Positions 1 through 13,970 of a DNA stretch of 64,000 nt are shown here, in pieces. Numbering within the stretch: position 1 is the first letter of the stretch; every line of letters starts with the position of its first letter. Under the pieces are notes generated by a model. That model had not been told where the DNA came from. It did not search any database and was given only the letters and a program-made list of their open reading frames with translations. The stretch is from assembly GCA_014706295.1 (NCBI GenBank), contig JACSVZ010000006.1, positions 24,982,629 to 25,046,628 on the forward strand, in the 5' to 3' direction. The translations under genes and the position numbers were made by a program. The stretch comes from Lycocorax pyrrhopterus obiensis. Its lineage: Eukaryota; Chordata; Aves; Passeriformes; Paradisaeidae.

Positions 1-498
1 CAGAGTCATAAATGGGGCTTTTGCATGCAATCTCATGAGCTAAGTATTCAGAGACAACAAGTTTTCAGGAGCAGGGCAAATATGCATGCACAGAAGCATG
101 GTTAATCCTCTACTATAGTAATATCAGGCATATTTCAAACCTGTATACTTCAAACACGAGTTTTTATTTCTTTTGTTCATTTAAACCAGCTGTGAAACTA
201 ACTGTGCTCAGCACTGAATGAGAGTTCAGAGACGTTTCTGACAGTTAGTTGAAGCACCTCATACTAATGTTTGCGTGACACCACAGCTGGCTGTAGCACA
301 AGAGAACTCCAAGATCCCAAAGGAACTGCTGGTAACCAGAGAGCTGGGATAAAACACTGGTACCATCTTCATCACACTCTCATAAGCACGACCATGGCAA
401 GAATAAATAGCAGAAAGAGCTAGTTCAAGTTTTTCAGCTATCTACCCAAAAGTAACTTGTTAACTTCTTTACCTGTATCTGCAAAAGGAGGAAGAGAG
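1..498. other. Unique AT-rich intronic sequence
   Basis: No repeat, open frame or RNA gene is recognised in this stretch. Confidence 0.6.
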
Positions 499-547
499 TG
501 GATGATCTTTAAGGTTCATTCTGACCCCTTAACATTCTATGATTCTG
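499..547 (+). mobile_element. CR1 LINE 3' tail fragment
   Basis: GATGATCTTTAAGGTTC leads into a pyrimidine-rich stretch and ends ATTCTATGATTCTG. This is the standard end of avian CR1 3' UTRs, with the ATTCTATG octamer tail. Only the last 50 or so bases are present, a severely 5'-truncated or decayed copy. Confidence 0.8.
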
Positions 548-2871
548 CATTTTAACATCTTCTCATTTGAATCCAGTTGCCAAGGTATACACTTTTCATA
601 GGCAAATATCTTTTAAACTGTGAGAGGGGAAACCTTGCTTAATTTGCTTCATACAGCTAATTCTTCAAAAGTCACTTTGTCTTCTATTTTCAGAGCTGGC
701 TTTTTTAAAAAAGGTTTCATTTTCAATGAAGGGCATTTCACAAAGGAAGAAATGCCTTGCATGTTACTATTATTTCAGATCACCAGTAGTACAGCATATT
801 TTAAGTTTTAAGATCAACATGTAGAAGAACGCTAGGGTTAGATTATGTCACAATGGTCCTTGCAAGAGCTGCTGCTGCAATCATCATCAAAGCATAAAGT
901 GCAAACTACTGGTTTGGGCAAGCCTTCCAGCACAGATGAGCTGCCCCTGAAGGCAGGGATTTTCAGCTAGCTGAAGCAAGATAAAATTATTTTCCACTTT
1001 GCCCCTGAGCATTTAGAACCAAACAAATAAAAATCAGTCTTTGATTGGGAGTGAAGTGAAGAAAGAAATACTCGGTGCTAGTGAAAACACAGGACAGGAG
1101 CAAACACTGTGCCTAGTTTTCCAAGTAAAAGTAGGTGTCTGAAAAAAGATACATAAAATTTACGTAACTACATATATAAGACTAGACAAATATTTCTACA
1201 ATCAAATGCAGAAAGAGTTATACATTTTTTTTTCTTGAAAATTATGTTAATGTCCTTCACCATCTTAGTGCCATTTAAAACTTGAACTACATAGCAACAT
1301 GATTTAGAACTCGGAGATTATTTCTCATTCTGAGGGTCAGATGCTTATCTACACCCAAGACTTTAATCAGCACCATTCTCTTTAAGAATAAATTTATTTA
1401 TTCTTAAATAAATTCTTTCTTTATTTATTTTATTCTTTATTCTCTTTAAGAATAAATATCTTAGACCATGGATTGTCTTTCATAAGATGAAGAAAACCTA
1501 AGGGTGGAAAATTCCATCTCTCCTGCATTCTGTAAAAGCATTTCTATCTCCATCCTTTGAGTATTATTTTTTCTCTTCTACTTTTCATGTTGTCATTGAC
1601 CAATAAACAAACTTATTCTAAGTTTATAAACATCTACACTTAACACTCCTTTTCATTGTCACAAACCTTATAGTATTTCATTTTTAAGGGAAACAATAAT
1701 ATATTCTATCTTACATGAGCATTCTCCAATGAAAGAATTTCAGTATAGGGGTCCTCAGAACTCCAGACAGGAAATCACAGAGACAACCGAAGACTGAGAT
1801 GCTAATGTCCACAAAAAAATTGTTATTTATTCTTATTTCTTCTAGAAGAGGGGTGTACAGAGTCACAACTAAGGGCCAAAAATATCCTATCGGTCGAAAC
1901 GCATCAAGCATTTGTAAATTCAAAAATGGTTAACAAAAGAAAAGCATATTGGCTCAAAATTATGAACTTAAACCTAACCCAATTATCAACACCTGAATTT
2001 TGATACTGGGAAAGTGTTCTATGTGAAATATTCATGAAGGAGAGAAAAAAAATGAAATCCTGCAGATAAATTATGAATTATTTTCTCAGCTCTTTTTCAA
2101 GACACCAAGTGACGTTCTTTGGTGTCTCCAAGTTTCCTCTGCTTTAGACATAAAACATTATCATATTTTAAAATTTAATGATCAAGTCATGAAGATATTA
2201 CAAAGGATCTGTGAATAATAGTTACTTCAAAAGTATTTTAGATAGGTAAAGTTTAATGTTGACTTTAAAATGAGTAGTTTTATCATTTGCCAACAAAATT
2301 GTCTACCTTTTCCTGGTCAAGTTTCTTTTGGACAAGATGTATTAAGTTCTAGGGAAAATACATAGTTAGCAAAATTATTTCCCAAAGTGTATCCAGACAT
2401 CTATTTTTAGGCCTCATGTTTTGGTGCACCAGCATGTACATTTCAAATATTAACAGCCAAATATTTTTGCACCTTTATATACAAGTAGAGGAAGCACCAC
2501 TACAGGATCATCAGAATTCATACACCTTTCTTGGGCATTTGCTATTTGACACTGATCTTACCTATTCTTCATGACTCCCTCTTTTGTAGCATAAGCCTTA
2601 AGGCCCTGTGTACTTCATTTTACTACAGGACACCTTCTGCCAGCAGATCTTAATTTTGATACTTTCAAACTCTGTTTCTTATAAATGGTTAAACAGCTCA
2701 TTTGGTATTGCAACATTATAATTAGCTTCGTATCACCTCTTAAAAACATTTTAGACCTCTTAAAAAATTACAGTTTTAATCAGATGAAGTTTTAATTTTG
2801 AGAGCACGAACTTAGCCCCAGCTGAAAGCAAGTTAATACTAAAGGAGGTCATGTCATTATCTTAAAATAGA
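548..2871. other. Unique AT-rich intronic sequence with a small duplication
   Basis: Apart from the local repeat at 1375-1457 no element or gene is recognised. The short open frames here show no protein family features. Confidence 0.6.
1375..1457. repeat. 19-bp direct repeat flanking an AT-rich hairpin
   Basis: The same 19 bases, beginning ATTCTCTTTAAG, occur at 1375-1393 and 1439-1457. The first copy overlaps a perfect inverted repeat, TTTAAGAATAAA against TTTATTCTTAAA with a 4-base loop (1381-1408). Confidence 0.85.
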
Positions 2872-3250
2872 TTGGGCTGGTTTTGGCGGGGGTAGAGTTA
2901 ATTTTCCTCACAGTGACTGGTGTGGGCCTGTGTTTTGGATTTGTGCTGAACACAGGGTTGATAACACAGAGGTGTTCTTGTTACTGCTGAGCAGGGCTTA
3001 CACAGAGCCAAGGCCTTTTCTGCTTTTCATACGGCCACGCCGCTGAGGGAACTGGGGGTACGTGGGAGGCTGGGAGGAGACACAGCCAGGAGAGGTGACC
3101 AGAACCAACCAAAGGGATATTCCAGACCATGTGACATCATGCTCACTGTATAAAGGAGGAAGGAGGAGGAGGGAAGGATGTTTGGAGTGATAGCATTTGT
3201 CTTCCCAAGTTACCATTATGCGTGAGGAAGCCATTCTCTCCTGGAGATGG
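2872..3250 (+). mobile_element. Truncated avian endogenous retrovirus LTR
   Basis: The segment follows the well-known avian ERV LTR that opens with a GCTGGTTTTGGC-type stretch. It then runs through GAGTTAATTTTCCTCACAG, TTTTGGATTTGTGCTG, GTTGATAACACAG and GGGATATTCCAGACCATGTG. A TATA-like GTATAAA lies at about 3149-3155, followed by a (GGA)n run. The match continues through GTGATAGCATTTGTCTTCCC to CCTGGAGATGGCT. The 3' part of the family LTR (the poly-A signal region and the CA end) is missing, so this is a 3'-truncated solo remnant. No internal retroviral genes are next to it. I am not certain of the database family name. Confidence 0.8.
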
Positions 3251-6200
3251 CTTTAAATTAAGAGTGAAGAAGGTCTTATGTGAAATGTGATCTAAATGCA
3301 ACAATATCATAGCTCCAAAGACATAAATTTTCACTTGGAAACCTTTATTTTGATTCACTAAAATTGTATCTGTGTACCTAAAAAATAAACTATTGGGGTG
3401 TGGTTGAAAAATTGCTTCTAGATAAATATTTTAGATATTGATAATATATTATGATTTTTGTTTGTATTTTGTATATTGTGCTATGCATTATTATTTCTTA
3501 ATTATGTTTTGTCACCAGAAAATAATTAATTTTCCTCATACTTTTCTACTTGAAAGACTTCAAGAACCTTAAGGCATTCTGTGAAAGCTTTGAACTTTAG
3601 ATTTCCTTTGTACTTTCTATTTCTCTCCCTATTCTGCTCGTTCACACTTACATTTTGAAAAATATAGCAAAAAAGGTCACAAGTGAAAAAGAGAGCCGTA
3701 GCAGCACTAAAACAATACAGTATTGAAGTAAATAGAATGAAAAGTAAATCTTTATAAACGTCACTTATGAAGGCAACAGAAACTCTTGCTGAAACAATTT
3801 AGTAAATTGGTTTTTAATGACACTGTTATCACTAGAACTTACATCTCAAATCTGAAGCTACTACAGAATTGAACAGCCTTGGTATTCAAGTTTTCTAAAC
3901 CATCAGTTAAATTAATTTTTGAGTCATCTAAGCCTTGATGTTTTTCAAATTTCCCCCAGGTATCTCATACTTTCCATACAAGAACATTTTTATTTATTAT
4001 AGACCTCTTGGAAACAGAAACCATTAGCTATTCCCAACTAGGACTGTCATTTCATATATAAACAAGTAAAATCAGCCATGTACCTTGAATTTAGTCTTCT
4101 AAAAGGAAAAGACCACTGAGTTTATTTGGGAGCATTTCCAAACAGTCATAAATACGTGATTCCCAGGTGGAATAATCAGCTTTCTGTAGGAACAATACAA
4201 CAAAGCCTGTGCAATGTCTTCCCAAAATACTGTTATTTAGGAACAGGGTGTAGTTTTGAAACACAAATGGCAAGACTAGACATCTGCATAATTTATTGGA
4301 AGAATCACTGTTTGTGATATACTTAAGGTGACGTTGTGTACTGCCTTAGGTGTATTTTGTGTAAAGTTTCAAGAATTACAAGAGGCAATTAGTAAGCAGC
4401 AAATTTATCTGTTGCAAACAATCTCTCTCTTCAGTGCCAGAAATGCCAAAACTGCAAAGAAATTACATATGGTCATAAAACCAGACAGGCTGATAGACAA
4501 GGTAACTGAATAGCAAATAACAATCTAAGTCAGCACTTGACATGTCAGGCTGTCAGTTTGGTTTCTAAAGAGACACAATGATTAAAGAAAGAAAGCTAAA
4601 GAAAAATCTTGATATTGACAAATGCAAAGAAAGAGGCAATAGCAATAGTGGTCATGTTGGACTTGTTGATTTTCTCTCTGAAAAAGACACCAGACTCCTA
4701 CATAGTCATGGAAATGAAAACAGGAGGCAGAAAAATTTATGTATGCATAAAAGGCCACTTAATTTAAGTGGGGTATAAATATCCAGGTCAGATGCCATTA
4801 CTGCATTTGCAAAATATTGTTTCTGGCCCATGAAGACATTCTATCACACACAGCTCCTCCCTGTGAAGGCAACTTTGTCCATACTACAAACCACCAGAGG
4901 TCATGCTTGTTTGCTGCTGGCTTCTTCACCAAGGCATGTCCCACTCCACAAATACAGCTCTGGGGCTCTGATAGGAAGGGTGCAATCTTGCAGAAGAATG
5001 AGCAGAACCAGCAGGAGTGTGGCACTGCTCCTTGGACAGGGAAGCAGCAGTCCTGAGAACATGGAGCAAGCACTCATAGCATAAAGAGCAGCTCCAGTCA
5101 CTGAAATAGAGTGCTTGGAAATTGGATCAGCACACCTGAGATGCACTGAGCAACTCAATATAAGTGCTTCTGCATCATGGAATTTGATTTCAGAATTCTC
5201 TGAATTCAAGAATAATTTTGAAACAAGAGAGATTGTTCCCAAAACAAAACACGCTGTTCTTTCAACTGGCCACGTTTGCCATTACAGGCACTTACTGCGC
5301 CTGATGTGAGGAAGAACAAGATATAAGATGAAATCATAGCCAGTTTTCTGTCTAGACATTTCTGTCTACATCCTCTGTCATTGACAGGATATTACAGTTC
5401 CACAAATTTAGCAAACTGATAAGGGTACTGCTGCCTCCACTGCTGAGCTCCATGCAATCTCTGAATGCTGCAACACTGGCCATTCCTTCAACCACATGTT
5501 GTGGGTCTGCACTTCCTCTGTGCAGTACTTCAATCACCATCCTTGTGACGTGCCACTGCAAAATGCTGCGGGATTTTGCCATTCCCCCTGTAGCAAGCCT
5601 GGATATTCATTTCCCTCCTAGGCCTAGAAATGACCACCACATAGCCACCACTAGAACATGTTCTTCCTGAATATTAAGAGAAAAAAACTGTTTGAAAAAT
5701 TATTTGGAAGAAAAAATCACGTCACTATATTCTTGAAGAGATGGTTGTTGAGCAACATTAGCCATGTTACAGCACACCCCAAAAATTCTGCATTTCGAAG
5801 CATATCCAGGAGAAAGTGTTAAATGAGTGAATCACTCAACTGATTACTCTGTGTGACATGTGAGATGCTACCCAAGAAGCTGTTGTTTCGAATCTGTATT
5901 GATGCCTCTGTGTTTTTCAAAAAAGAACACCCAGACTGTGGCAGACTCTTACTTGAAATGAGTTAAGATCACAAACAACTACTGCAGCAGTTTCTGCTCT
6001 TTGTCTGGTGTGACTAATGAGTTACCAGGTCCTGTCATATCCAGCAACAGACCGTCATTTCCAATGAATTTGAGGACTTTGCTAGGAATCTCACTCATTT
6101 AAGCTAACACCACCAAATGATCAGGCTGAATAAATGATGTGGACTGTTAAAAGTGCCTTACAAAGAACTGCAAAGGGAGACCAGCCAACAAGACTTGTCA

Positions 6201-9200
6201 GACCCCTGACTTGTATCAGGCCACATCCACAGCTGGGCAAAGACAATCTCTGAACAGCAGTACCAGAACACAGACTGCACCTATGTCTCTGTCGACTGTG
6301 TGGGATTTTATTCCACCACCAAGCAGCCCCAATTCACAGCCTAACTCTCCTTACTCTTGTTACTCAAGAAAGACACAGTGCTGCTGTGCATGCAGTACAG
6401 GGGGACTTGAAGTCTTCCAGAAAACTTGCCCAGTTGAGGGAGGTAGATGTATTGCCGATATGTGCTACATGTGTATGTTGTAGAAATGAGTATCTCATAT
6501 AAGGAGAAGAAGTGTGTATGTACAAGAGAGACTACAATTTTGGTGAATAAAATGAAAGTTTACACAGCTTGTAAGGAGATAGTACAAATACAGATGAAAG
6601 AGTAAAATCCGGATTTAAAGATTGTCCCAGAAACCTCATAGATAGACCAGGTGGTAGAGGCAGGAAATGGGAAGTTATACATACCTGGTATGTATATTTT
6701 TTCATGCTGTGAGTAATTGACAAGTTCAGTGGTGGTGGAGAGCATGGAATTACCCTGTGTAGATGTTGGAGCCTCACTGCATGTGGGTTAATTACATCAA
6801 GCTGCTCTAGTAAAATAGCTCTACGGATCTGCTGTGGAGACACTCTGTCATCAATGGACAAGGTCCCGGCTAAGAGGGACAGGCTAGAGACGGGGAGGTT
6901 TTATTCTCATTACTGCAGGAAACCTGTCAGCATGTGCACTGCAAGTTTCAAAGAATCTGGGAGCGCAGAGCAAGAATTTTAGGAAACTTTATTTCTGCAC
7001 ACAATTTGGTTTAGAGGAATGAAACACTGTCCAGATGATTTGTATCCCTCTTCTGTATTTGTGTCGAGTGTGGGAATACTTGGGGCAAGGACGGAGAGAA
7101 CGTTGTCTCTTTCTAGTTCCACATGCTTTTCTTTCAGTAAGGGGCCTCTGCCAAACATGCACTGGTGAGAAATACAGTTTTCAGCCCCATATAGTTTCAG
7201 AGCCAGGAGGGATGAGCAGAGCTGAATGCATCCCTCTTCACCAGCTGTTGGCAGGCAGAGGATTATTGCACACCTAAGTAGACAGAAACAGCAATTGCAA
7301 ATCAAGTCATCTGTGCAGAACCCTGTAGCAGGCTTGAGGAGTTGCAACTAAAGGTGAAGATATGAGTACAGAGAGTGAGAACAAGAAATAAGGAATAAAA
7401 GTATTGTTTGGAAGGCTTGCCATTGATGGTAGCTTTTGGTAAAACTAGTATCTCCACTAATTTTATCTGGGCTGCTTCTAAAGACTGGGAAAATGGTTCA
7501 GGGTCCTTAGAGCTCTTATTCCAACCCTGCCTTGTCCGACCTCTTTCTCTGTCCTGTTTCTCCTATTCCTATCAGCTTGGCCATGTTTTGTACACTTCTG
7601 GTGACATCTTCGTGCTGTGGAGCTCACCACTCTGCTAGGGCAGCGTCTGCAAGGCGAAGCTGATCAGTGAGAACACAGTCCAACCCTCACTACATAATTG
7701 CTGAGACAGCTGCACCCTTGCTTTCCGTGTGTTTTGTGCCCACTTTACAGGCTCGTAGCTGCTTCTGCATTTTGGTGCTCCTAAAGGATGGGATATTACT
7801 CGAGATGGATGCCTCGGTCTCTCAAGTATGTCTTGTGTACAGTGAAATTAGCCTGTCTGGTCTGGTCTGTAGCAGCTGCATAATGATCAAACATAGCACT
7901 TAGCTTGTGTGGAGTTTAATTACATCTTAGACATCTAATTTTCCTTCTTACAACATAGAGACATATACAGGGAACAAGAAGTTGCAAATACTCATGCTGG
8001 ATGGGTACTGTTGAGGACAGTGCTTGGAAATTGATCTCAATAGGAGGGAAGAGCACAGGAAGGTGCTAAACATAGCAAAACAATTTTTACCAACAACGCA
8101 TGGGAATGGAAAGGCTGAAGCTAGAAGAGCAGTCACTAATGCTGACAGGCTGTAAATGGGGATGGAAGAGAGAAGGCAGGTTAAACAAATGGGCATAGAT
8201 AAAAGGCAGCTGGTTGTGCCTGGGAAGGATGATGATTCAACAACTCAGTGCTACTCAGCAAGAGACAATCTTTGTGAACACACAGTCAAAGTGAACTTAT
8301 TATTTATACTAAAGTTGCTTGAAACAAGTGTGAAAATAGGTCACAACTGCAACAGCCTAAAGTAGCATGGGAAAAATGAGCAGAGCATGTTCTGCTACGA
8401 AGCAAAGAGTCAGAAGACTAAAATCTGAGCAGTTGTATGAGTGAGAATTACCAGGGAAGTGCTCTCAGAACAGAAGTATCTGTATCTTCATTCAATTCTC
8501 CTTTTTATATATAGTAATTTGCTAAAGATTGCGATGGAAATGTCTAGGAAATCAAAGACAAATAGTTCATTATAGGGGCAGAAACTTTAATGGTGGTTGT
8601 GTGCTGTTAATGAGGAATCCTGAAAACTGAAGATTTAAATATGAAACACCTAATTATCTTTATTGCAATATGTTTCAAAAACAAATCCTACCTATGGTGC
8701 TATTAGCAACATCAAAGCTTTTGAAATTTTTCTGGAGGTATTACATTTTCCATTTGGCTCAAAGACACAGAGGAAGGCTTTTAAAAGCCTTTGGGAATAT
8801 ATCACAAGCACAGTTACATATATTAATAAGAAAATGCCCTGGCCTTGTACCAAAACGACCAGCTTGCATATTATAGCCAATTCCAGAGGGACATATGCAG
8901 GTGGGTTGAAGTACAGGTGGACTAATAAGCAAAAATACTAATACCAGCTCATTTCCATTTCAACAGGAGCTTGATATTACATATTGGATGAAAAAGCTGG
9001 AAATCTTTCAAAGAAAAATGTGCTTGGTATTTCAAAAGCAGCTATCATTTTAGCATATTGTGAGGAACTAAAGGCCAGAGGAAAAGATTACTTTTCAAAA
9101 TGCTCACTTTTCTTTTTTTTTTTTCCTTGCTCAGCTACTCCCTGGAAGAAGTAGTAAAAATGTAGATTTTAACCTTTCAGATATGTACTTCATATGATCT

Positions 9201-12200
9201 CACTGATTGTAATACTACACTTTCACATTTCTCCGTGAGGCAGTTGATGGTATTGATGAAACAAATGGCACCGTATGATTACAGACATCATGTCCTTGAT
9301 TGACCAAGAATTCAATTACAGACATTTCATAGAAAGAGTATCAATGACTCCAAAGCTTTAACCTGGTAGGTTAAGTCATCCTGTGCATTGTTTTGACAAA
9401 ACTTTCCATCATGAAAATAATCAAAAGCTTTTTACATGAAGTTGGTTAGATCTCACATGCCGTACTACAACTCAAACATAAATGCTCATGCTAAGCATTT
9501 GAAATGTTGGCCTTAGAAAAAAGATAGTTCAAAACCTATACATTATTAGTAAAATATACAATTTCATTTAATAGCAACATAAGTACCTCTCATAAGTAGA
9601 TTTCCATTAGACTACTCCCAAATGACTGTGTCTATTATAATCTATAAATAGAAAGCCAACTCACAAGACACAGACTGGATTTTATGGTTGAAAATCAACT
9701 GGTCTGACAGTGCCAACGATGCCTTCTGTTAGAAATAAATATAGTTCACAGCCAAAAATTACATATTTGAATGTAGGTGTACAACTGGCACTCCAAAATG
9801 CACGTCATGTTATGGTGAAGCACTGAAAACAACTGATGAGGAATTTTTAAATTCTGAATATAGATGTGGAAATATCATAAAGTGGGACTTAATACTTGTT
9901 GTGAAAAAGAGCTGATATAAAACCGTATGAAATTTAAATCTCACACTACTTCCTATTTATTGCAGAGCGCATCTATTCCACTCAAAGTTTTGAAGTGGAC
10001 AGTCAAGAATTTTGTGCAGAAGAACTACATTGCAGGAATGGTTTAAATTCACTGTGTACCAAAAGCCCAAGGCAAACGAAATGTCTAAGTAAATAGTAGT
10101 AGGAATGTCTTTTTGACTCCAGAAGAGATAATGAATTCTATTACTAAAACACAGCAGCAAGCCTAATTTTGAAGTCACATGTAAGTTATAACTTTGAAAT
10201 TAGCATTTTTTATTTCACTCCTACTTTTAATATAGTTTCCTAGCAAATTGGCACATAAAAAATGTAAAGAGAAAACAGCAGGCAACCATCAGGTCCTCAT
10301 TATACACTCTCAGACTCTGAGGGGGTTGGATAACCTGGATAAATCAAGCTCACGTATGACACAAGACAAATGTAAAACTTGGTCATAAGAACACACTGCA
10401 AGGGTGCAGTGGGAAAAGGGCAGTGTTGCTGATGAGCGTGGAGCGGGGAAATCCCCCAGCTGGCACCCGGCAAGCAGTCAAGAACATATTGTGGACTCAG
10501 CCTGGGCATGCCTGCACTCCTCCTGAAATGAAACCAGCTCATGCAGAGCCAGCTCCGGTGTCTCTGCACCAACACTGAACCCTGAGTCTGAAAGATTTAT
10601 CCTTGGATAATCAAGAGTCGACTGTATCTGGATGAGCTGAGCCCATTTATTAAACACGTCACCTGTAACAGTGGCTACAGCAAGCAAAGGGAAGTTATTC
10701 CTTGCCATATGCTGTTTACTGAATGAGGCTCAAATGCTCGAAATCTTCAGTGCATCAGCTGCTTATTCAGCTTAGATAACACTTCTCATAATGACTTTAC
10801 CCACTATTATGGCTGTTGCTTTAGCCTGTCATCTTGCTACTGTTAGTTTTTGATTTTTTACATAAGCTCAGAATGGAGAACTAATTTGCACTGAAAAGAC
10901 TAAAAGTGTTTTTCTTCTTTCCTTTTCTTTCTATTTCAAACACTTAAATTTATTCATGTAATTCCTCATCTGTTTTGATTCTGCAAAGCTTCCAGTTTCC
11001 AGTTTCTCACATGCTTAGTGTAGCCCTTAAAAATGCCTTGCAGATTTGTATTTTATTCTCTGATTGCATTATTACACTTTATTTAAAGGAAATGGTAATC
11101 CCACACGTTCTGGAGAGGATATGAGCACTAAATCATATATTTAAAGTGCATTAAAATCTTCAACTGTGAGGGACTAAACAAGTCTGAAAATATTATTACT
11201 AATACTCACCAAGAGAAATAAGACATTGCTGGTTTTTACCTTCTCATACCATTGCCTCTGGTGACAGATGCTGCTGTCAGCCTATCTGTTTAGCTTCAGT
11301 CAAAGGGTCTAGAAACATTTTTACTACAAACTCTGGGAGCCACTACGAAAACACACAATATGACTGAAGACTGCTGCTGAAGTTTCTGCCAATTTGACTA
11401 TATATTCTTTTAATGTTTTTATTTACTCCTGGGAAATGTAGAATTCTGACAGACTACAACCTAGAGTGCTCATTTCACTCTAACACATGCTAAATTTATA
11501 ACTTCCCCTTCAAATTACTAATGTTTAAAAAATAATATAATTAGTACCATTCTTTAATCCACCAAAAAAGCATACTTTGCTTTTAAAACATTCAAATGTT
11601 CAAGAATTCTATGCAGCTAATTTTCCTGAATCACTACACTGAAGTAACATTCAGTAACAACAATATCCAAAACCAAGGCAACACGCTACTATGTAAAAAT
11701 TTAAAAAATATATTTTAAATCCAGGAAAATTTAGGGCCAAATATATAACGTAAAATCATTTTAACCCTAATGCATGTAGTTGTATGGCTACCATAGTTAA
11801 AAGCACAGTTAAAAACATAATTAGACCAATAATTCTGTACAAAGAAATATGCTGCTGTTACCTCAGTGGGAGATAACCCTGGCCTTTAACTTGAAATAAC
11901 TCTGCAAGTTACCTTCCTGATAAACAATGCAATATTAATATCACAGCTGGGAGCAGTTCTCTGAACACTCACAGCAGGTATCAAATTTGTTGCTTAATTT
12001 TTGTCGGAATTCTAGCATCCCTTTCTAATGGATATCTCTAGCATCAAGTAAGAGGAACAAGTAGAGTTCAAGATACAATTAAAGTAATTTCATATTAAGC
12101 TAAGGGACAAAATAATCCACAGAGCAGCAAATATTAAATCATGAAAAGCATGAATGTTACAAATTATTCCAGCCACGTTTTAATGGTGTGATTAAAGATT

Positions 12201-12345
12201 CTTAGTTACCAGTAATAGAAAAATAAGCATATAAAAATTGAAAAAACCCAAATACCTGGGGAAACCCTTGTGCCTGTGTTCAGGTTATACTGAGATTCCA
12301 AGTCAAACTGCATGATTTATTACGGTGTCATAGATAAACTTTTAG
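3251..12345. other. Intronic sequence without recognised genes
   Basis: Over 9 kb of mostly AT-rich sequence with no clear element. Slightly GC-richer patches lie around 4800-5660 and 7030-7850. One of them has a weak transposase-like reading on the minus strand, described as a finding. No RNA gene was seen. Confidence 0.55.
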
Positions 12346-12630
12346 GAGGGCCTGTTTTGATACGACAGGGGGTAATTGTTTTGCACTGAAGAAGGGTCAA
12401 ATTAGGTTAGAGATAAGAAAGAGTTTTTTTACAATGAGGGTGGTGAACCACTGGAACAGGTTGCCCAGAGACGTGGTGGATGCTCAGTCCCCTGGAAACA
12501 TTCAAGGTCAGGTTGGACAGGCTCTGAGCAACCTGATTTGGTTGAAGATGTCCCTGCTCATTGCAGGTGGGTTGGAGCAGATGTCCTTTAAAAGATCCTT
12601 TCCAACCCATATTATTCTATGATTCTGTAA
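12346..12630 (+). mobile_element. CR1 LINE, 5'-truncated 3' end
   Basis: The translated stretch MRVVNHWNRLPRDVVDAQSP matches the C-terminal end of CR1 ORF2. It continues into the 3' UTR (CAACCTGATTTGGTTGAAGATG, a TTGGAGCAGATG-type stretch) and ends in ATTCTATGATTCTG. The upstream edge corresponds to the GGGCCTGTTxxGATAGGACA region of the element. The reading frame is broken; this is a dead copy. Confidence 0.9.
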
Positions 12631-13970
12631 CCCACCCTTTCTAAAAAAAAAAAAAAGTCTATTAAAAAAAGTATCAGTAACATTATTAAGCACTTTCTAG
12701 ATTCTTAGCACACATAAAACAGTTTTGACTAGAAAAGGGCAAAAGCCTGACACAGCTATTTCTTCCACTTTGAACACCACTAATCCCAACATAACCATTC
12801 CACACCTTTCAGTACACACAAAGACGAGAGGCTTTCTTTTTGATGAAAAACACATTATTTGGTGACAGACTAAAAATCAAATGTAACACAGATGCATAGT
12901 AGGCCACTGTGCTCAGTTATGAGATTATTCCAAACTGTACAACCAAGGAATTATCTCGAAAAAAAAACTCAAGAAAATCATAAGATTTCCATAACTAACA
13001 TAATTGTCAATTAGGAAGTTGTGATAAATGACAGTAAGTGTTCTGCTGTTCCTTATTCTCAGCCTAATCTTACCCACAGTTCATTCTGGCATTCATCATG
13101 GCTTCTCACACCTTCTGTTAACGTTTGAGATACAAGATCAGAGGTTTGGTCTAATGAAAAAAAAATCGAAGTAGAAAACTATGTTTCCCAAGGAAAAACA
13201 AAACTGCACTCAACATTTGAAAAATATTTGTTTTGTGTTTGATGTTTATGACAATCACGTTGTAAGGAATTTTCTTTTACAGTATTTAGTTGTTTGGGGG
13301 TTTTTGGGATTTTTTTTAAGTGTCTTTTACATTGTTCCTATAGTAGCTTTGGCAATTTCAAACAGCAAGGAGATTTTATAGTTACAGAGTGCTCAGCAGT
13401 TTATGCACCAGAACAGTCAAAAAGAAACTTCTGAAATCCCACAGTCAGCAGCTCTTATCTACATTTCCTTTTAATTCTACATAAAATAAAGTGAGATTAA
13501 TGAGAATGTCAGCTGTCCCACCTGTCAGTGTTATACGCTGACAGAATAAACACAACACCGAAAGTAGAGCCTGTGTGTTATATTGATGTTTTGCTGCACA
13601 ACCAAAAAACACCAGTCAGTGATTTTCTGTTGCCTTTCACAGAATCCTTCCTCCCAAATTTCTTTTGTAATCTTAGGTGTTGAGATCAAATATATATATG
13701 TGTACACGCCCACACACACACACACATATATATATGATGTCCAAAATTTATTCTTAAATGTGTTCCCCAACACTAAACCTATATTTTTTTTAACAAATAC
13801 AGGTTTACATTCTTATAAAAATAATGCAAAAAAATCCCCAATGAAGACTGACTGTCAAAACATCTGCACAGTAGGACAAACAACAGTGGATCTAAAGCAA
13901 TACGAAAAAGTATCCGGACTACTCCAGTCAAGTAGCCACTAAAACCACGTGTTAAAAAGATAGTTTACAG
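12631..13970. other. Intronic sequence with a CA/TA microsatellite
   Basis: An A-run follows the CR1 end at about 12642-12656, and a dinucleotide repeat lies at 13689-13735. Nothing else is recognised. Confidence 0.6.
13689..13735. repeat. (TA)n-(CA)n compound microsatellite
   Basis: A TA run, GTGTACACGCC, a CA run and another TA run follow each other. The two TA blocks with GT/AC between them make the locus partly self-complementary. Confidence 0.9.

Noticed and set aside
4798..5242. Possible transposase continuation (reading LQDCTLPIRAPE on the minus strand)
   Set aside because: It recalls a DGTHIPIRAP-type motif, but it is hundreds of bases from the other weak stretch, lacks the aspartate context and is not followed by family-like sequence.
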